Shown here: in pieces, positions 53,025-64,000 of the stretch
How the letters are laid out: the number at the start of each line of letters is the position of its first letter
How positions within the stretch are numbered: position 1 is the stretch's first letter
Assembly: GCA_945910005.1 (NCBI GenBank)
Contig: OX246741.1
Coordinates: 6,447,788 to 6,511,787 of the forward strand
Origin: Isoperla grammatica
Taxonomy: Eukaryota; Arthropoda; Insecta; Plecoptera; Perlodidae
DNA: 64,000 nucleotides
Direction of reading: 5' to 3'
The notes under the pieces: model-generated
The model's database searches: none
What the model was told of the DNA's origin: nothing
The model's input: the letters and a program-made list of their open reading frames with translations, nothing else
Made by a program: the position numbers and the translations under genes

Positions 53025-53038
53025 GGGGGGGGGGGGGG
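53025..53038. repeat. Poly(G) tract, 14 bp
   Basis: Uninterrupted G run. Confidence 0.95.
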
Positions 53039-53571
53039 TTATCCCCACTTGTTACAACAACGCCCCCAGAATACTCAAACGTAATTTTAAGCCTCAACAA
53101 GTAATGGTTTTAGATTGAATTTCTACCTCTACATATACATTTTCTCTGTGGAAATTGTTTCGAAGCACCTTTCCAAACACTCGAGACAAATAATGTACAA
53201 TAAATATGTCTAGTACAACAATTCGCACCCTAGACATGGCGGGTGTGTGTTCGCGGTCACTTTGTATACATACGAACGCCGGACACTATAAAGTATAAAC
53301 GAAGAGAAACGAAACAGAAAACACTGACTGTGGTGTTTCGGGGCTTGGAAGACGCAAGCATAATTCTAGTGACTCGCCTCCAAGTAAGTAACTCTCCAAG
53401 TCGTGCCAAGCAAGACTCACACAAGCACGATTGACACACTCATCACCTGGATCGTCCGTCGCTTTTCGCGAAGGAAAGTGAAAATTAGCAGAACGCCAGT
53501 TGTTGGGCGTAATTGTTGGTTGTGCCGCTCGCGAGTAAATGAACAGCTCGTTATTCTGTGTCGGGAGCACC

Positions 53572-53612
53572 ATTGAGCCATTCATTGAGCCATTCATTGA
53601 GCCATTGAGCCA
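53572..53612. repeat. Short tandem repeat, 12-bp unit
   Basis: ATTGAGCCATTC repeated about three times, with a final shortened unit. Confidence 0.85.
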
Positions 53613-53884
53613 AACAACAATGTGTCGCAGTCATATAGCGAGCGAAAGTCCGGCTCATTCACTACCCTACTCTGCAATTGAGTATATACGCACGGTTTAG
53701 TTATTTACACGCAAACATAGTGAATTGCCTCACAGGAATGTAGTGTGCATTTGTAGGGTATTTGAACTGCTGGAAAGGAATGCAAGTGTGTGTGTAAGCT
53801 TACAAGTGTTGTGTACGAATGCTGTTCCAATATTAGCTTTATGATTGAGGAAATCATTGTATGTATAAAGACCTTCTTTAGTTC

Positions 53885-53915
53885 GAATTGTAGGTAGCGG
53901 GAATCGAACTCGAGC
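53885..53915 (-). mobile_element. Possible tRNA-like B box, minus strand
   Basis: On the minus strand CTCGAGTTCGATTCCCGCTA contains a B-box consensus. No A box or second copy is evident. Confidence 0.3.
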
Positions 53916-54077
53916 CCTCTTGAATTATAGTATAATGTGTTGGTGTCGGGAGAAACGGTTCGTAAAACGAATAATTTGCAAAACATTCGGGATTGTCTTG
54001 ACGGTGTTTTGACTGGTGATAGAATTTTATTTCTTCAACTTGATTTTACGTTTTTCTTCGAAATAAAAGTAGTCTGT

Positions 54078-54235
54078 GCGGTGGCTCTTGTGGTTGGGGC
54101 GTAGGTCCTCAAACGTACGGCAACTAGGGTCTAGGGATGTAGGTTCGAATCCTGAGACATTTTCATCTTCATCTATCATTCACTGCTCATCCTCTCGAAT
54201 GGTATGATTGCAATAATGGAGACGTAAAGCAACAA
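54078..54235 (+). mobile_element. tRNA-derived SINE
   Basis: GCGGTGGCTCTTGTGGTTGG (A-box-like) at about 54079 and GTAGGTTCGAATCCTGAG (B box) at about 54140 are followed by CATCTTCATCTATCATTCAC and an A-rich end near 54240. The body resembles the minus-strand element at 5340-5545. Confidence 0.55.
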
Positions 54236-55011
54236 ACAAAAATAATCAGCAATCAGAATAAAAAGACCCATTAGTGCAAACAGAAAGAGTATCTGAAACA
54301 ATTCATATGAACATATCTACCCGACTTATCTGGACCTAGTATTTTGTTATTTTTTAATTAATGGGATCGTGGATAAAAACGCACGTCCAGATAAACCTTA
54401 TCACGGTCGCCGATAGATAGATAAAGCGCGTGCCTGTTTGTCGACACGCGTGATAAGGAAGATAAGCTGTGTTATCGATCAATACGATGGGCATGAACAC
54501 GCTCGGTTCTCGCTCACTCCCTCCCTAAACTAGACTAATTAGAAATGTGACTATCACTAATTGCGACGCCCGCTCCTCTTTCATCGATGTTGCCGCCGGT
54601 TTGATTGTGTTGCCGATCGAAATCAATGCTGCTGTGTATCTCTTTGAGGTCCGCATGCACACTAGGCCTACACTACTCCACCCGTTTGCACTAATGAATG
54701 ATTTACACGGCCTCCTGTGATGAGTGTGCATTCACAGCCCATAGGATAGCCGTGTTTATAGGCCTACACGTGGGGGAGCTCGAACCCTCGAACTGTGATT
54801 GAGTTCGATTTATAAACACTCTCCGACGAGGGTCGGATTCGTTCAGCTCGCATCCCTATACGTGGCTAACATTAAATTAGACTCAGGTGACAGTGACACT
54901 TCCTATCACTAGAGTAATCACTTAAATTACAACATTTGTGCAGTTTTTATTATTTTTTTAATTTAAGAAAAAAATAGAAGATGTCATTGCTATTGAATTA
55001 GGTTTAATCTG

Positions 55012-55044
55012 TCTACATTAGAAGATGTCATCTTCTAATGTAGA
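55012..55044. repeat. Perfect 33-bp palindrome
   Basis: TCTACATTAGAAGATG and its exact complement CATCTTCTAATGTAGA flank a single T at 55028. A partial upstream copy, AGAAGATGTCATTG, lies at about 54977. Confidence 0.92.
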
Positions 55045-55745
55045 AATGTACTGCTAGGTTAAAATATGATTTTGATCAATACTATAATGATCAATTAGTT
55101 GTGCTCAACATTATATTTAGCTCTCCTACGTACTAAGTGCACAGCCTACCACGCAACACAACATAATTCTTCACTCAATGTGCGTTGCTGTAATGTATTC
55201 ACTTTAATTAACGATCAGTGTTAAATGTTTGCGATAGGTGGGGCAATAGACATTAATTATTTTTCTTGTTCATTCGAAACAAATCTTGAATAAATTAACC
55301 AGGTCTGTACAAGAAATTTTGATGTGTTCATTAGGGCAGCTTTTAATTATTATAAACGTGTTAGTCATTACCATAAATAGGGAAATTAGACAAACGTGAA
55401 TTAGTAAATGTGTTGTTATTTTGTGTTATTTTAACGGCCCATAAAATACTAGTTCATACCAGTAAATCACGGACAAGAACATGATATCATTATAATGCTC
55501 GTTAAACATTGTAACACCAAGTATCATAATATCATGGTAGATAGATGCGGATTGCATTCGTTGCTGTTGTCAAGACATTTCTTCCACCCCAGATGGTTTA
55601 GTTTCATCATATCGTCGGTTCAGTCCTTCCTACGGGAAGGATTGTGTTCGATTCTATCTTACTGATGGGATCGAAATCGGATTCGTTAGAAATTCACTCC
55701 CAGAAAATCCGGCAGCAAGTCTGGCGCGTGTGGGGCAGCACACCT

Positions 55746-55765
55746 CCCCCCCCCCCCCCCCCCCC
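55746..55765. repeat. Poly(C) tract, 20 bp
   Basis: Uninterrupted C run, about 480 bp upstream of exon 3. Confidence 0.95.
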
Positions 55766-56247
55766 TATATTCCTGGTTATTTCACTGCTGTCATGTAAGC
55801 ATGGCTAATAGAAATTGATTTGTACTTCAATAGTTATGCTCTGCGATAACTTGCAGGGTGTTGTCGTCACGGATTATATAATAGTGAAGTGACGCGCGTG
55901 ACAACTACCAACCTAAATCTTCGTAGTTGCATCTCGTTCTCCTGCCTTCCTCAGGTATTGTAGTGATAATATCGCCCGCATGTTGTCAAACGTGATGGGG
56001 GGGTCGCATTCCATTCACGGTTGGTGCAGTCAATACAGTGGACAATAACAATGCAGCTATCGGGCAATCTCATACCGTTGAAATGGACCGTGTGGAGCGA
56101 CCCATGGTCTACAGTAATATTATTGTATCATGGGAGTGACCGTTTCTTCTTAGAATTTTAGGGGACACCTCGCTTCTTACGGCGTCGCCAGTATAGTATT
56201 GTGACGTCACTAGTACGAGGGTTGTGACGTATGTCCTTTGCTTGCAG

Positions 56248-56437
56248 CTGCGCATCACGTTCAACGACAATGCGACGACGATGTTCGAGTACCCGTCTGA
56301 AGCGTCGCTCATCAGCGACCCCGCTGCGGCGGCTGCGGGGGGCTCTACCGCGCCCGCGGGCGGTATGTCTGTCGCGGGTGGGCTGCCTACCCCTCCCCCG
56401 CCCGCTACCGCCGCGCCCGGACTGCCAACACCCATTG
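56248..56437 (+). CDS. Coding exon with RVxF-type PP1-docking motif, taperin/phostensin-like
   Basis: The acceptor is CCTTTGCTTGCAG (AG at 56246-56247) and the donor is GTGAGT at 56438. The exon is 190 bp, starts in phase 0 and ends in phase 1, so the gene continues past the window. The first residues are LRITFNDNATTMFEYPSEAS. RITF fits the [K/R]-[V/I]-x-[F/W] docking motif for the catalytic subunit of protein phosphatase 1, and basic residues KQRK arrive from the preceding exon. The FND-EYPSE context is the part I associate with the C-terminal PP1-binding region of phostensin (PPP1R18) and taperin (TPRN), which are actin-associated PP1 regulators. The rest is low-complexity: five Ala in a row, GGSTAPAGGMS, then LPTPPPPATAAPGLPTPI. 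High G+C relative to the intron supports coding. Family assignment rests on motif memory, not a search. Confidence 0.82.
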
Positions 56438-56492
56438 GTGAGTATACACGACAAACACAGACAGACAGGCAGACAGACAGACACACACAGAA

Positions 56493-56762
56493 CTGACGGA
56501 CCTCTAAAAAAAGTCTCTAGAAATGACAGAACTCTAAAAAAAAGTCTCTAGAAATGACAGAACTCTAAAAAAAAGTCTCTAGAAATGACAGAACTCTAAA
56601 AAAAAAAAGTCTCTAGAAATGACAGAACTCTAAAAAAAGTCACTAGAAATGACAGAACTCTAAAAAAAAAAAGTCTCTAGAAATGACAGAACTCTAAAAA
56701 AAAAGTGTCTAGAAATGACAGAACTCTAAAAAAAAAAGTCTAGAAATGACAGAACTCTACAG
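56493..56762. repeat. Minisatellite, 30-34-bp unit, about 8.5 copies, near exon 3 donor
   Basis: Units of ATGACAGAACTCTA, an A run, then GTCTCTAGAA repeat in tandem. The internal A run varies from about 7 to 11. The array starts some 55 bp after the exon 3 donor, following a short (CAGA)n run at 56454-56490. Confidence 0.95.
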
Positions 56763-56796
56763 TGAGGGTTTATTATTATTGCCATAGAGACTAGTT

Positions 56797-57165
56797 TAAA
56801 AAAAGTTGAGTCTGCAGGAGTCTCAGAACTCAAACAGAGCGAGAACTCAAGGTTGTCTGTTCGAATTTTTAAAACTGATTTTAAAATCGAATACCCCCTG
56901 CTAGATATTATCAAGGTCTAGAGATGACGAAAATAAATACGTAGATGCAAAATTCGTTACGTTTGGTTTAATTTAAATCCCATAATATCTCGATTGTCGG
57001 ATTTAATTCACACGTGTAATGAATTTTCCATATATTCTCTAGAGGTCATTATCCGTGACCCTGATTAATATCTAGCAGCGGGTATCAGACAAACGACGAT
57101 TTCGATTTTTAAAAGTTCTCGTGCTTTTTTAGTTCTGACTCCTGTAGGCTCTTAAACTGTTGTAA
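56797..57165. mobile_element. Large imperfect inverted repeat
   Basis: Left-arm words CTGCAGGAGTCTCAGAACT, CGAATACCCCCTGCTAGATA and GGTCTAGAGATGAC recur in inverted order on the right as TATCTAGCAGCGGGTATC, CTAGAGGTCATTATCCG and AGTTCTGACTCCTGTAGG. Arms are about 150 bp and diverged, suggesting an old foldback element. Confidence 0.65.
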
Positions 57166-57233
57166 GGAAGAGAAAAACAGTCATCCTTGAATAGAATTTA
57201 GGCCCAGCGTCATTATTTTACCTTGGCTGTACA

Positions 57234-57348
57234 ACGTTTTGCTTATGGGAATAAATTGTCACAGTTAATTACTACACTATGCATATTTTTAATTACTTTT
57301 TTTATTGTCATGTTAGGTTCATATGTTGTCCATGCTGTTTATAAACTT
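57234..57348 (+). repeat. Dispersed direct repeat, copy 1 (115 bp)
   Basis: From ACGTTTTGCTTATGGGAATA to CCATGCTGTTTATAA this segment is about 95% identical to 58886-58998, in the same orientation 1.65 kb away. The repeat begins and ends abruptly. No TIRs are evident. Confidence 0.85.
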
Positions 57349-58179
57349 TACAACTCGTACAATACTCTTATTATGACCAGCCTCTTGCCTCATAAACAAA
57401 GTCTGACAGTCATGCAGCATAGCAATTCTCTGACCCAAAGGTTTCTCTAAGTAGTCATTGACACTAGTATAATACCTATTCAATCTCTTAAGACAGGTGT
57501 GCATGACACCGGGTGTTGTGTTGTGTTGTGCTGTTTGCAGCATGTTCAATCAATATACAAACTGCTTACTTACGGTAAAGAGTTAATGTGCATGCTGCAT
57601 AGTATTCGCATTAGTCTTGCATGGGGGTTTATGACTGGTGCAGGTATTGATTTAGTCAGCGATTCATTATTGTGCATCCACGGGGTCGCATTGAATTGAT
57701 TGTGACTGAGAGTATTTATACGTACGTGTGGTGTACGGCATCTGGAAATCTTCACAAACTTTAGCGCTACGTATTAATGTTTGTTGCTTCTTTAATCATT
57801 ACATGCAAACTGCCTATCTCTTAATAACAAAGTAGAATAGTTTTAAGATTGAAATATCACATAAGTTCGTAACGTTTCTTTTAAATGGAGCATTGCCCTT
57901 GTAGTCAGAGAGTGGCTTCAAGATAAAATCTTAGCTATACCATTTGATCAGACAATATCAGATAAACTATAAGATGTGTGTGTAACTTTACAAGGCATTA
58001 AAGATGGCAGTAATAAGATGAAAAATTACCATTCTAAACCTACTAGTACTTGCTGCCAACTAATTTCTACTTTTAATTAAAATGCAATAACAAAATAATA
58101 TATACGAAAGAAGATGTAGTATACACTATATGTAGTAATGTGGAAATGAGTGAAAGCCAGAAATTAAATAGTCAATGCC

Positions 58180-58225
58180 AACTTGGACTTGAACCCAGAT
58201 ATCTCAAGTTTGCTGCCTGGATGGA
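58180..58225 (-). mobile_element. Possible tRNA-like B box, minus strand
   Basis: On the minus strand ATCTGGGTTCAAGTCCAAG contains a B-box consensus. No clear A box was found. Confidence 0.3.
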
Positions 58226-58286
58226 CATATTACAGTTGGTGTACTGGTGTAATGGTGTAATGGTGGAGCACTGGTGTCATCCCATG

Positions 58287-58394
58287 ACTGGAGGAGATGT
58301 GTAGATGATGTCCAAAATGTAGAATATAGTGGCAGAATATACTGGAGGAGATTTATGTAGATGATATGTAGAATACAGTGGGCGAATGTAGCAA
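58287..58394. repeat. Imperfect tandem duplication, 54-bp unit x2
   Basis: ACTGGAGGAGAT starts units at 58287 and 58341. Both contain GTAGATGAT and ATGTAGAATA-AGTGG with small indels. Confidence 0.8.
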
Positions 58395-58885
58395 CACCTC
58401 TCTATGCTGAGAGTATAGTCGGTATTTAGTGTTTGATGCCTCGATCGCTAGAATGCATTGGAGCACGAGGTGGAACCTGAGGAAGTAAAGCGACAACAAT
58501 CCACGGAGAAAATTGGTAGATTTAGCTTTCCGCTGTGTCTTGTCTCGTCTCGCACAGATTAGATTATCCATTGTCTGAGCGTAGCCATAAAATCAATCAA
58601 TCAATCAATTTTGCATGGCATTACATTTCTGCGCTCCTTCGTACAATCAAATGTCTGGCATTGGTTCTGTGTGTGTATGTGTGCATGTGCACTCGGCCCG
58701 AGTGTGCATTCCTGTGGTGTTACGACCGTGCAATGCAATACCTGTGCCTAGATGTGCATTCCTCGTACACATACACACACACCGAGTTCATACCGCTTTA
58801 CGCCATGCCAGGAAGTTACTTAAAACAAATCATACACTGCATTGAGCAATCATTCTGTTCTATAGAGCTTGCATGTACATTTTGC

Positions 58886-58998
58886 ACGTTTTGCTTATGG
58901 GAATATATTGTCACAGTTAATTACTACACAATGCATATTTTTAATTACTTTTTTATTGTCATGTTAGGTCCATATGTTGTCCATGCTGTTTATAACTT
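58886..58998 (+). repeat. Dispersed direct repeat, copy 2 (113 bp)
   Basis: Near-identical partner of 57234-57348. Five or so differences plus one deleted T and one deleted A. Confidence 0.85.
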
Positions 58999-61421
58999 AC
59001 TTTTCTAATATTAATTTAATTGTTAGATTAATGACATTTTAACCTTTGTCAGTATGTCTCGATTAGCCTCGCTGCGTGCACTTGAAATTACGAGTCCGCA
59101 ATCTCGGATACGTATACTAGTGTGAAACTTGAAGAATGTTGGCTTTAAGGTTTAATTTATTCTTAACACTTCCCCGAGTTCCATGTACTCTGGGACACAC
59201 TACGTGTGACTCGCATGCTGAGCAGATCTATCTATCTATACATCGTTCACACATGAATGACATTTATATTAGATTTTATTGAAACTATCACACTGCATGA
59301 CACATCAGTGGACATTTATAACGTGACGTGAGATATTGGCTTGGAAATATATATGTTTTTTGATGCATTACATTAATTTTGTCCAAAGGGTAGCTTTATA
59401 CATACTTAGATTGCACTATGTAAAGATTTGAAAAATATTTTTGTAATGGAAATCAACATTCAGGTTGTTATTATTTCATGCAATATTGAACTAGAACAAA
59501 TATATTTAGGTACTTTTTCCTTCCAATCTTAATACAGTAGAATAATTTCAAACATTTCTGTATAGAAGTTCTTACCTATGTAGTAACTGAATTCGACAGA
59601 GAGGACATTCCTCAGCGTGCGTCTGTTGTCGAATGTTAGTATGTGCGAACTTGTGCCAATTACCCAGTCATGATCGCCCTTCCCATGAACATTGGCCGTG
59701 TTCGAAAGTTCATTACCTTAACAGAATGGTTGAGTACGGCTTCTGTACTGTCACATCATTCTTGCAATCTAAATTCTTCTCTGGTTGACAAACATAACAC
59801 ATAGTTATGCATGGTAGCACACTGTCAAAAGAAATGTAGGGCTTTGCTGATTCGAGCATCTCACGTCACGAACTATGAAAGTGGGCATATGCTTATTAAA
59901 CCTTTTTTAATGTTTCGATACCCATCAATATTTGGGAATAGTAAAGAAAAGGAGACAATAATCAGATTATTTAAAATTAAAATATATTCATATTTTTATG
60001 TTTTATACTGAAAATATGAACAATTTCAAGAGTCTCTCGTAAGAAATAAAAATAATTATATTGATAGTCGAAGTAGGGTTGCTCGAATCATCTTATCTAT
60101 CTTCTTCTCTTCTTCTTCTTCTTCTGATAGCAGGTATTATTATTCACAGTGGATTATGGTTGGTTGAAAATGAAAAGCTCAAGCACACGAGATAAAAGCT
60201 AATTGTAACTTGTTGCACATAGCTTTGGGAAACAAACTATCTAAAAGATGTAAGTACAATATGTATCTGCATGTTCCTAAGATCGACTTCGTTATCATTG
60301 ATTTCAAGAAATCTAGTTTTAACTTCGGAAATAGTCATCTTTAGTGTACAAAATACAGTTCTTGTTTTATAAATATTTTTTTCTGTTAAAACATAGTAGC
60401 TGTAGTCATACTTATTTAAATAATAATTGATTATTATTTAGTTTTGTGGTTCTGCTGGTCTTCTATTATAAATACTATGGAAGACTTACTGAAATTTTAT
60501 TTGATGGTTTTAATAAGGTTTGAATTTGACTGGCTCTTTAGGTAACTTGTTCCCGCATGGTTCGTCTTCCACCTGTGCATGATCCCATGCAGTCGTCTAC
60601 TATCTGATTCTGAACCACCTATACATGCTCAGGAGCAAGTCAGCTTCTTCCCATGGCGTTAGTTAGATCTCTGACATTGGCCTTGAAGCCGTAACTTGCC
60701 TTGAAGGTTGTTAAGTCTACAGGACTGGCGGCTCCACCTTGTTTTACTGTTGCTCTGTTTAAACTGGAGTAATTCCATGTGTTAATATTTACGTTGTATG
60801 TATGGATTCGCTTCCAGTTTTTAATCGCCTAAGAAGTCGTTGTCGACATTCTGAATTATAAATTACTGTACGGTAGATGCACGAGTTCCAACTGCATGAT
60901 GGAAAAAACTGGTTGTAGTCAGCTAGTTTTTGTGAACCAGTACGTGTTCTGTTTGTTTTTCTCTCCTTGCCCCGAGGCAGTGAGGTGTTTTCAAAAATAT
61001 TGTAATTTATTTAATATTTTTATTTTGTCATTGTCTGCTTTTGGAATGGTCATATCCTCTATCCAGTTTATTTATATATTTTGGCTCCTTGAGCCAACAT
61101 TTTACATATAAATATAAACCAGTAGCAAACCCTGCATGAAGGTTGCATGGTCTTCTTAATCATATTTCCTGTGAGCGTTGTTCTTTGTTGCCATATATGA
61201 GCGGAAGGATTCTCAATGTTCCATCTTTCGGCTGTGGTTTGTGGTGAGGTTGTGGTAACCTGATTTAAGAGCTCTAGACGTGTGTGATTATCTTAGACAG
61301 CGTTAACACCACAAACGTTGGGCATCCACCTGTTCACATAAACACGGACCTCGTGTGGACTAGTACAAGGAGGGTTTACGCTCTGCAACGTATTTCTTTG
61401 GTATTTTGGTACACTTGTGTA

Positions 61422-62254
61422 CAGTGGCGTATCCAGGAAGTGACAATGGGGGGGGTCGAACATTCCAAGCAGGCAGGGGTCTGGGGCGAAAGCCCCAGCC
61501 GCCGGAGGCCAATTCGCCGAAGGCGAAATTTTTTTTTTTCATTTATGATGTTTTAAACGCCTGGAAACACGTTGCAGAATAATAAAATGTCTTAGAATAG
61601 GTTTAAGAGAATGTAAGAATGACTTCAAAGAAAATTAAAAACCCAGTCACAGAACAACAAAATTAATGCAAAAATAAATATCTTTCCTATATTTTTTATT
61701 ATTAATTGTTGGCAAGTCTCCTCGTAACTGGTAGTGTTGTATTTTGTGGTAATATCTATACATTGTATACGTTTCTGACGAATGTTTTAGCACTGATTTG
61801 CGTTAATTTCTGTTAGCAGCCAGCTTATAAATATGCAAAAAGCTATTGGTTAATGTTTTTGAGTTTTGACAAACGTGTTTTTATCATTAAGTTCTATTAA
61901 TTCATGTTTTCTTTTATTAGAACTAAAAATACAATAGATACACCTTTTATAAAGAGTAACCCTCTGAACCCTAGCACCCATTAGCATTTGTAAATATTTT
62001 CCTCCAAGTTGTCCCATTCCACAAACTTCCTTCCCGATTGTCCCCGGAAGACAATAGGTCCTAGGCAGCTCTTCCTGACGACCAAGAGCCCAAAGTCGTA
62101 TGATTTAACGGTTGAGTATGTTATTAAACAATAATCAAAATAGTAGTTTCCTGTTCCCTCCTCCTTTCTTTCCTTCTCTCAGCATGTTTTTTTTTTTTTT
62201 TTTGGGCATGGGGGGGGTTTGAACCCCATAACCCCCCCCTTGGATACGCCACTG
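61422..62254. mobile_element. hAT-like non-autonomous DNA transposon (833 bp)
   Basis: The element begins CAGTGGCGTATCCAGG and ends CCTTGGATACGCCACTG, inverted repeats of about 16 bp with one mismatch. The flanking 8-mers CTTGTGTA (61414-61421) and CTTGTATA (62255-62262) match at 7 of 8 positions, the length expected for hAT target duplications. Both ends carry G/C runs inside (GGGGGGGGTCGAAC; CCCCATAACCCCCCC). An inner (GCGAAAGCCCCAGCC, GCCGAAGGCGAAAT) region has small hairpins. No transposase ORF is present. Solitary related ends lie at 14582 and 21308. Confidence 0.85.
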
Positions 62255-64000
62255 CTTGTATAGGGCCTACTTGAAATGTCGCAGGAGAACTTCAAGTAAA
62301 TTTCTTTAAATCAAAATTGAGGTATGCATACATGCAAATAATACCTTTAAAAAAATAAGAAAAATACAGACCTGTATAAATAAATTAATACTGTATTGCA
62401 GTAAAAGGAAATGAAATGACCCCACATTCCTTAAAAAAAATTTCTTCTAAACATTCCCGTATTCATATTACAAATAGCACGGCAGTATAAAACAGTATGT
62501 AGTGTAGGTACCTAAACCAAAACTCAGTATATATAGTAACAATTTAATCAAACATAACTTTTCAAAATAGAAATGTACAACATTTTTTACTTTGACCTCA
62601 GTCTGCTGAAAACAAGTTTCCGTTATTGAGTGTCTACTGTCTAGACAATAAATACACAAAATTATACAGATAACACAAAAATACACATATAAATGTGTGG
62701 TATGTACATATTTAATTATGGTAGGAGTGTATAATTTTCATTACATATCTGTAGGTTGAAGTTTAGAAAAGAAAATCACCGTACTATTCATTGTTTTGTG
62801 ATTGCTCGGGCATTGCGTCAAATTTGGACGCTGTAGTCTTGTTCGGAGTGTTCCACGCTTCATCGGCCACTGGACATGCTTGAGACGAGCAGTCCAGCTA
62901 ATCGCTACGTGGTTCCGTGACCGGACAAACCCGTGTGATGTGATACAGCTTCTTTTCGCACGGTGGATTATTAGGCGAGGTATTTAAACGCGCCAGCCCC
63001 GGGCCGTCCAGCCAATCAAGATGTTCGTCAATCTAGCACTCGATACCGTATTCTGTCCTTGCATTCCAGCATTTTTTTGTGGTGTCTTTTTTTTTTAATG
63101 TACCATTTACGGTCGTGATATTAATTATGTGTACTGTACTTTGCCATTTTAATTGGGTACACATCATTAGGCATGCACTTTTTTTTTATCAAAGCAAAAT
63201 TGACATTCAAAAGTGTGTAAAATAAAATGGCTTTCCTAATACTGTATGTCAATAATATAATTCTAATACTTGAATTTTTCCACTATCAATTAAATATGGT
63301 GCCTATGGTAACCTAGGTATCTATTCTTTCTTTCCTGTCTCCAATTTTACATAAATATGGGTCAGTACATAGATTTGCACTTTTGACATCACAGCTGTGA
63401 GTTAGTTACTGTGAGTTAGTTAGTCCTGGCTATTTGCTCTAACATCTGAATTGTTTTACAGAAACGAAAGTAATTGTGATTTTGTTCTCATAGCTTGTTG
63501 CATTATTCTACAATAATCAAATCATCACAGTCTAAATAGATTCGATATTATTGCAGCGAGCGAGCATTACACTGGACTCCTTGGTCTTCCCACACACCCA
63601 TACACACTGGTGTTGTAACTTGTGACAAATGTTCATGACTCATGGTGACAGCAGCAGCTGGTTTATGTTTTAAATGCCAACCTCCTCGCTCTTAGTCTTA
63701 TCCCACAGTTGGTAGTCTTGGCACTCGTAATGTTGTAATACACAAAACAGTGTGGGCTTCTCTTCTCTACCAAGTATTCACAATACAATCATGTCAATAT
63801 TCAGTCGGAGTTTATGACGATCGTATTTATTTTTAATAGAACTTGGACACAATTCTACATTTACACAATATAACTGTATGTTTTTTTTTTCAATTTGTCT
63901 TTATTCTGTTAACTGAAATACAGGTCCCCACTTTGTCGTATGGCCTTAGTAAGTAATTCACTGCTGTTACATAAAAAATAGTAGGATATGTTTTACTATA

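Larger units (their letters stand above)
56438..64000 (+). other. Start of intron 3 (phase 1), continues beyond window
   Basis: This begins with the donor GTGAGT and has no matching in-frame downstream exon before the window ends. It contains a (CAGA)n run, a 31-34-bp minisatellite, a large imperfect inverted repeat, a dispersed 113-bp direct repeat, a 54-bp tandem duplication and the hAT-like element at 61422-62254. The stretches 59010-61420 and 62260-64000 are AT-rich with short poly(T) and poly(A) runs and nothing else I can support. Confidence 0.6.

Noticed and set aside
56109..56551. Alternative-frame and minus-strand ORFs over exon 3
   Set aside because: GC-rich shadow frames giving Arg-, Ala- and Gly-rich sequence. 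The chosen frame has the conserved ITFND-EYPSE block.
56493..56762. CRISPR-like array
   Set aside because: Units are contiguous without unique spacers and vary in an internal A run, so this is a eukaryotic minisatellite.
58535..59008. 157-codon plus ORF
   Set aside because: Its C-terminal part is the dispersed 113-bp repeat and the rest has no recognisable domain.

Overview
This is AT-rich animal genomic DNA with no bacterial organisation. There are no operons and no long coding ORFs, and there are many tRNA-derived SINE-like fragments, inverted-repeat DNA transposons and long microsatellites. The best reading is that the window lies inside one large, widely spaced, multi-exon gene on the + strand. 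Small dispersed MITEs, tRNA-type SINEs, recurrent TAGGCCTAC-like words and many long poly(C)/poly(G) runs suggest a marine invertebrate, possibly a deuterostome such as an echinoderm. That organism call is an impression from composition, not a demonstration.

Three coding exons can be supported. The first runs in from the left edge and ends at 826. The second is 13022-13201 and the third is 56248-56437. Each internal end has a good splice signal. Reading frame and phase agree across all junctions: introns 1 and 2 are phase 0 and the third exon ends in phase 1. Joined, they encode a Ser/Pro-rich disordered protein with a conserved block ending in VPDYIENDGL, an acidic block (60 residues from exon 2), then RITFNDNATTMFEYPSE and an Ala/Gly/Pro-rich tail. 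RITF fits the RVxF-type docking motif for protein phosphatase 1, and the surrounding block resembles the taperin (TPRN)/phostensin (PPP1R18) family. The gene continues beyond both ends of the window, so its promoter and stop codon are not visible.

Everything else is intron: intron 1 of 12.2 kb (827-13021), intron 2 of 43.0 kb (13202-56247) and the first 7.6 kb of intron 3. I found no convincing nested gene, RNA gene or autonomous transposon with an intact reverse transcriptase or transposase. The introns hold a 301-bp near-palindrome (1831-2131), a TTAA-flanked 0.73-kb element (11154-11885), a 168-bp MITE present twice (13233-13400, 47930-48096), another MITE in two inverted copies either side of exon 2 (5714-5848, 42992-43139), a hAT-like 833-bp element with a 7/8 target-site duplication (61422-62254), several further terminal-inverted-repeat elements, and SINE fragments that share a 3' module. 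There is also a large (TCTG)n block (49780-50767) and a 31-34-bp minisatellite starting just after the third exon.

I did not find a novel defence, toxin or biosynthetic system. The items most worth a second look are the PP1-docking gene itself, the symmetric 60-codon exon 2 and the repeat structures placed close to its exons, the shared SINE 3' module, and the density of long C/G homopolymers.
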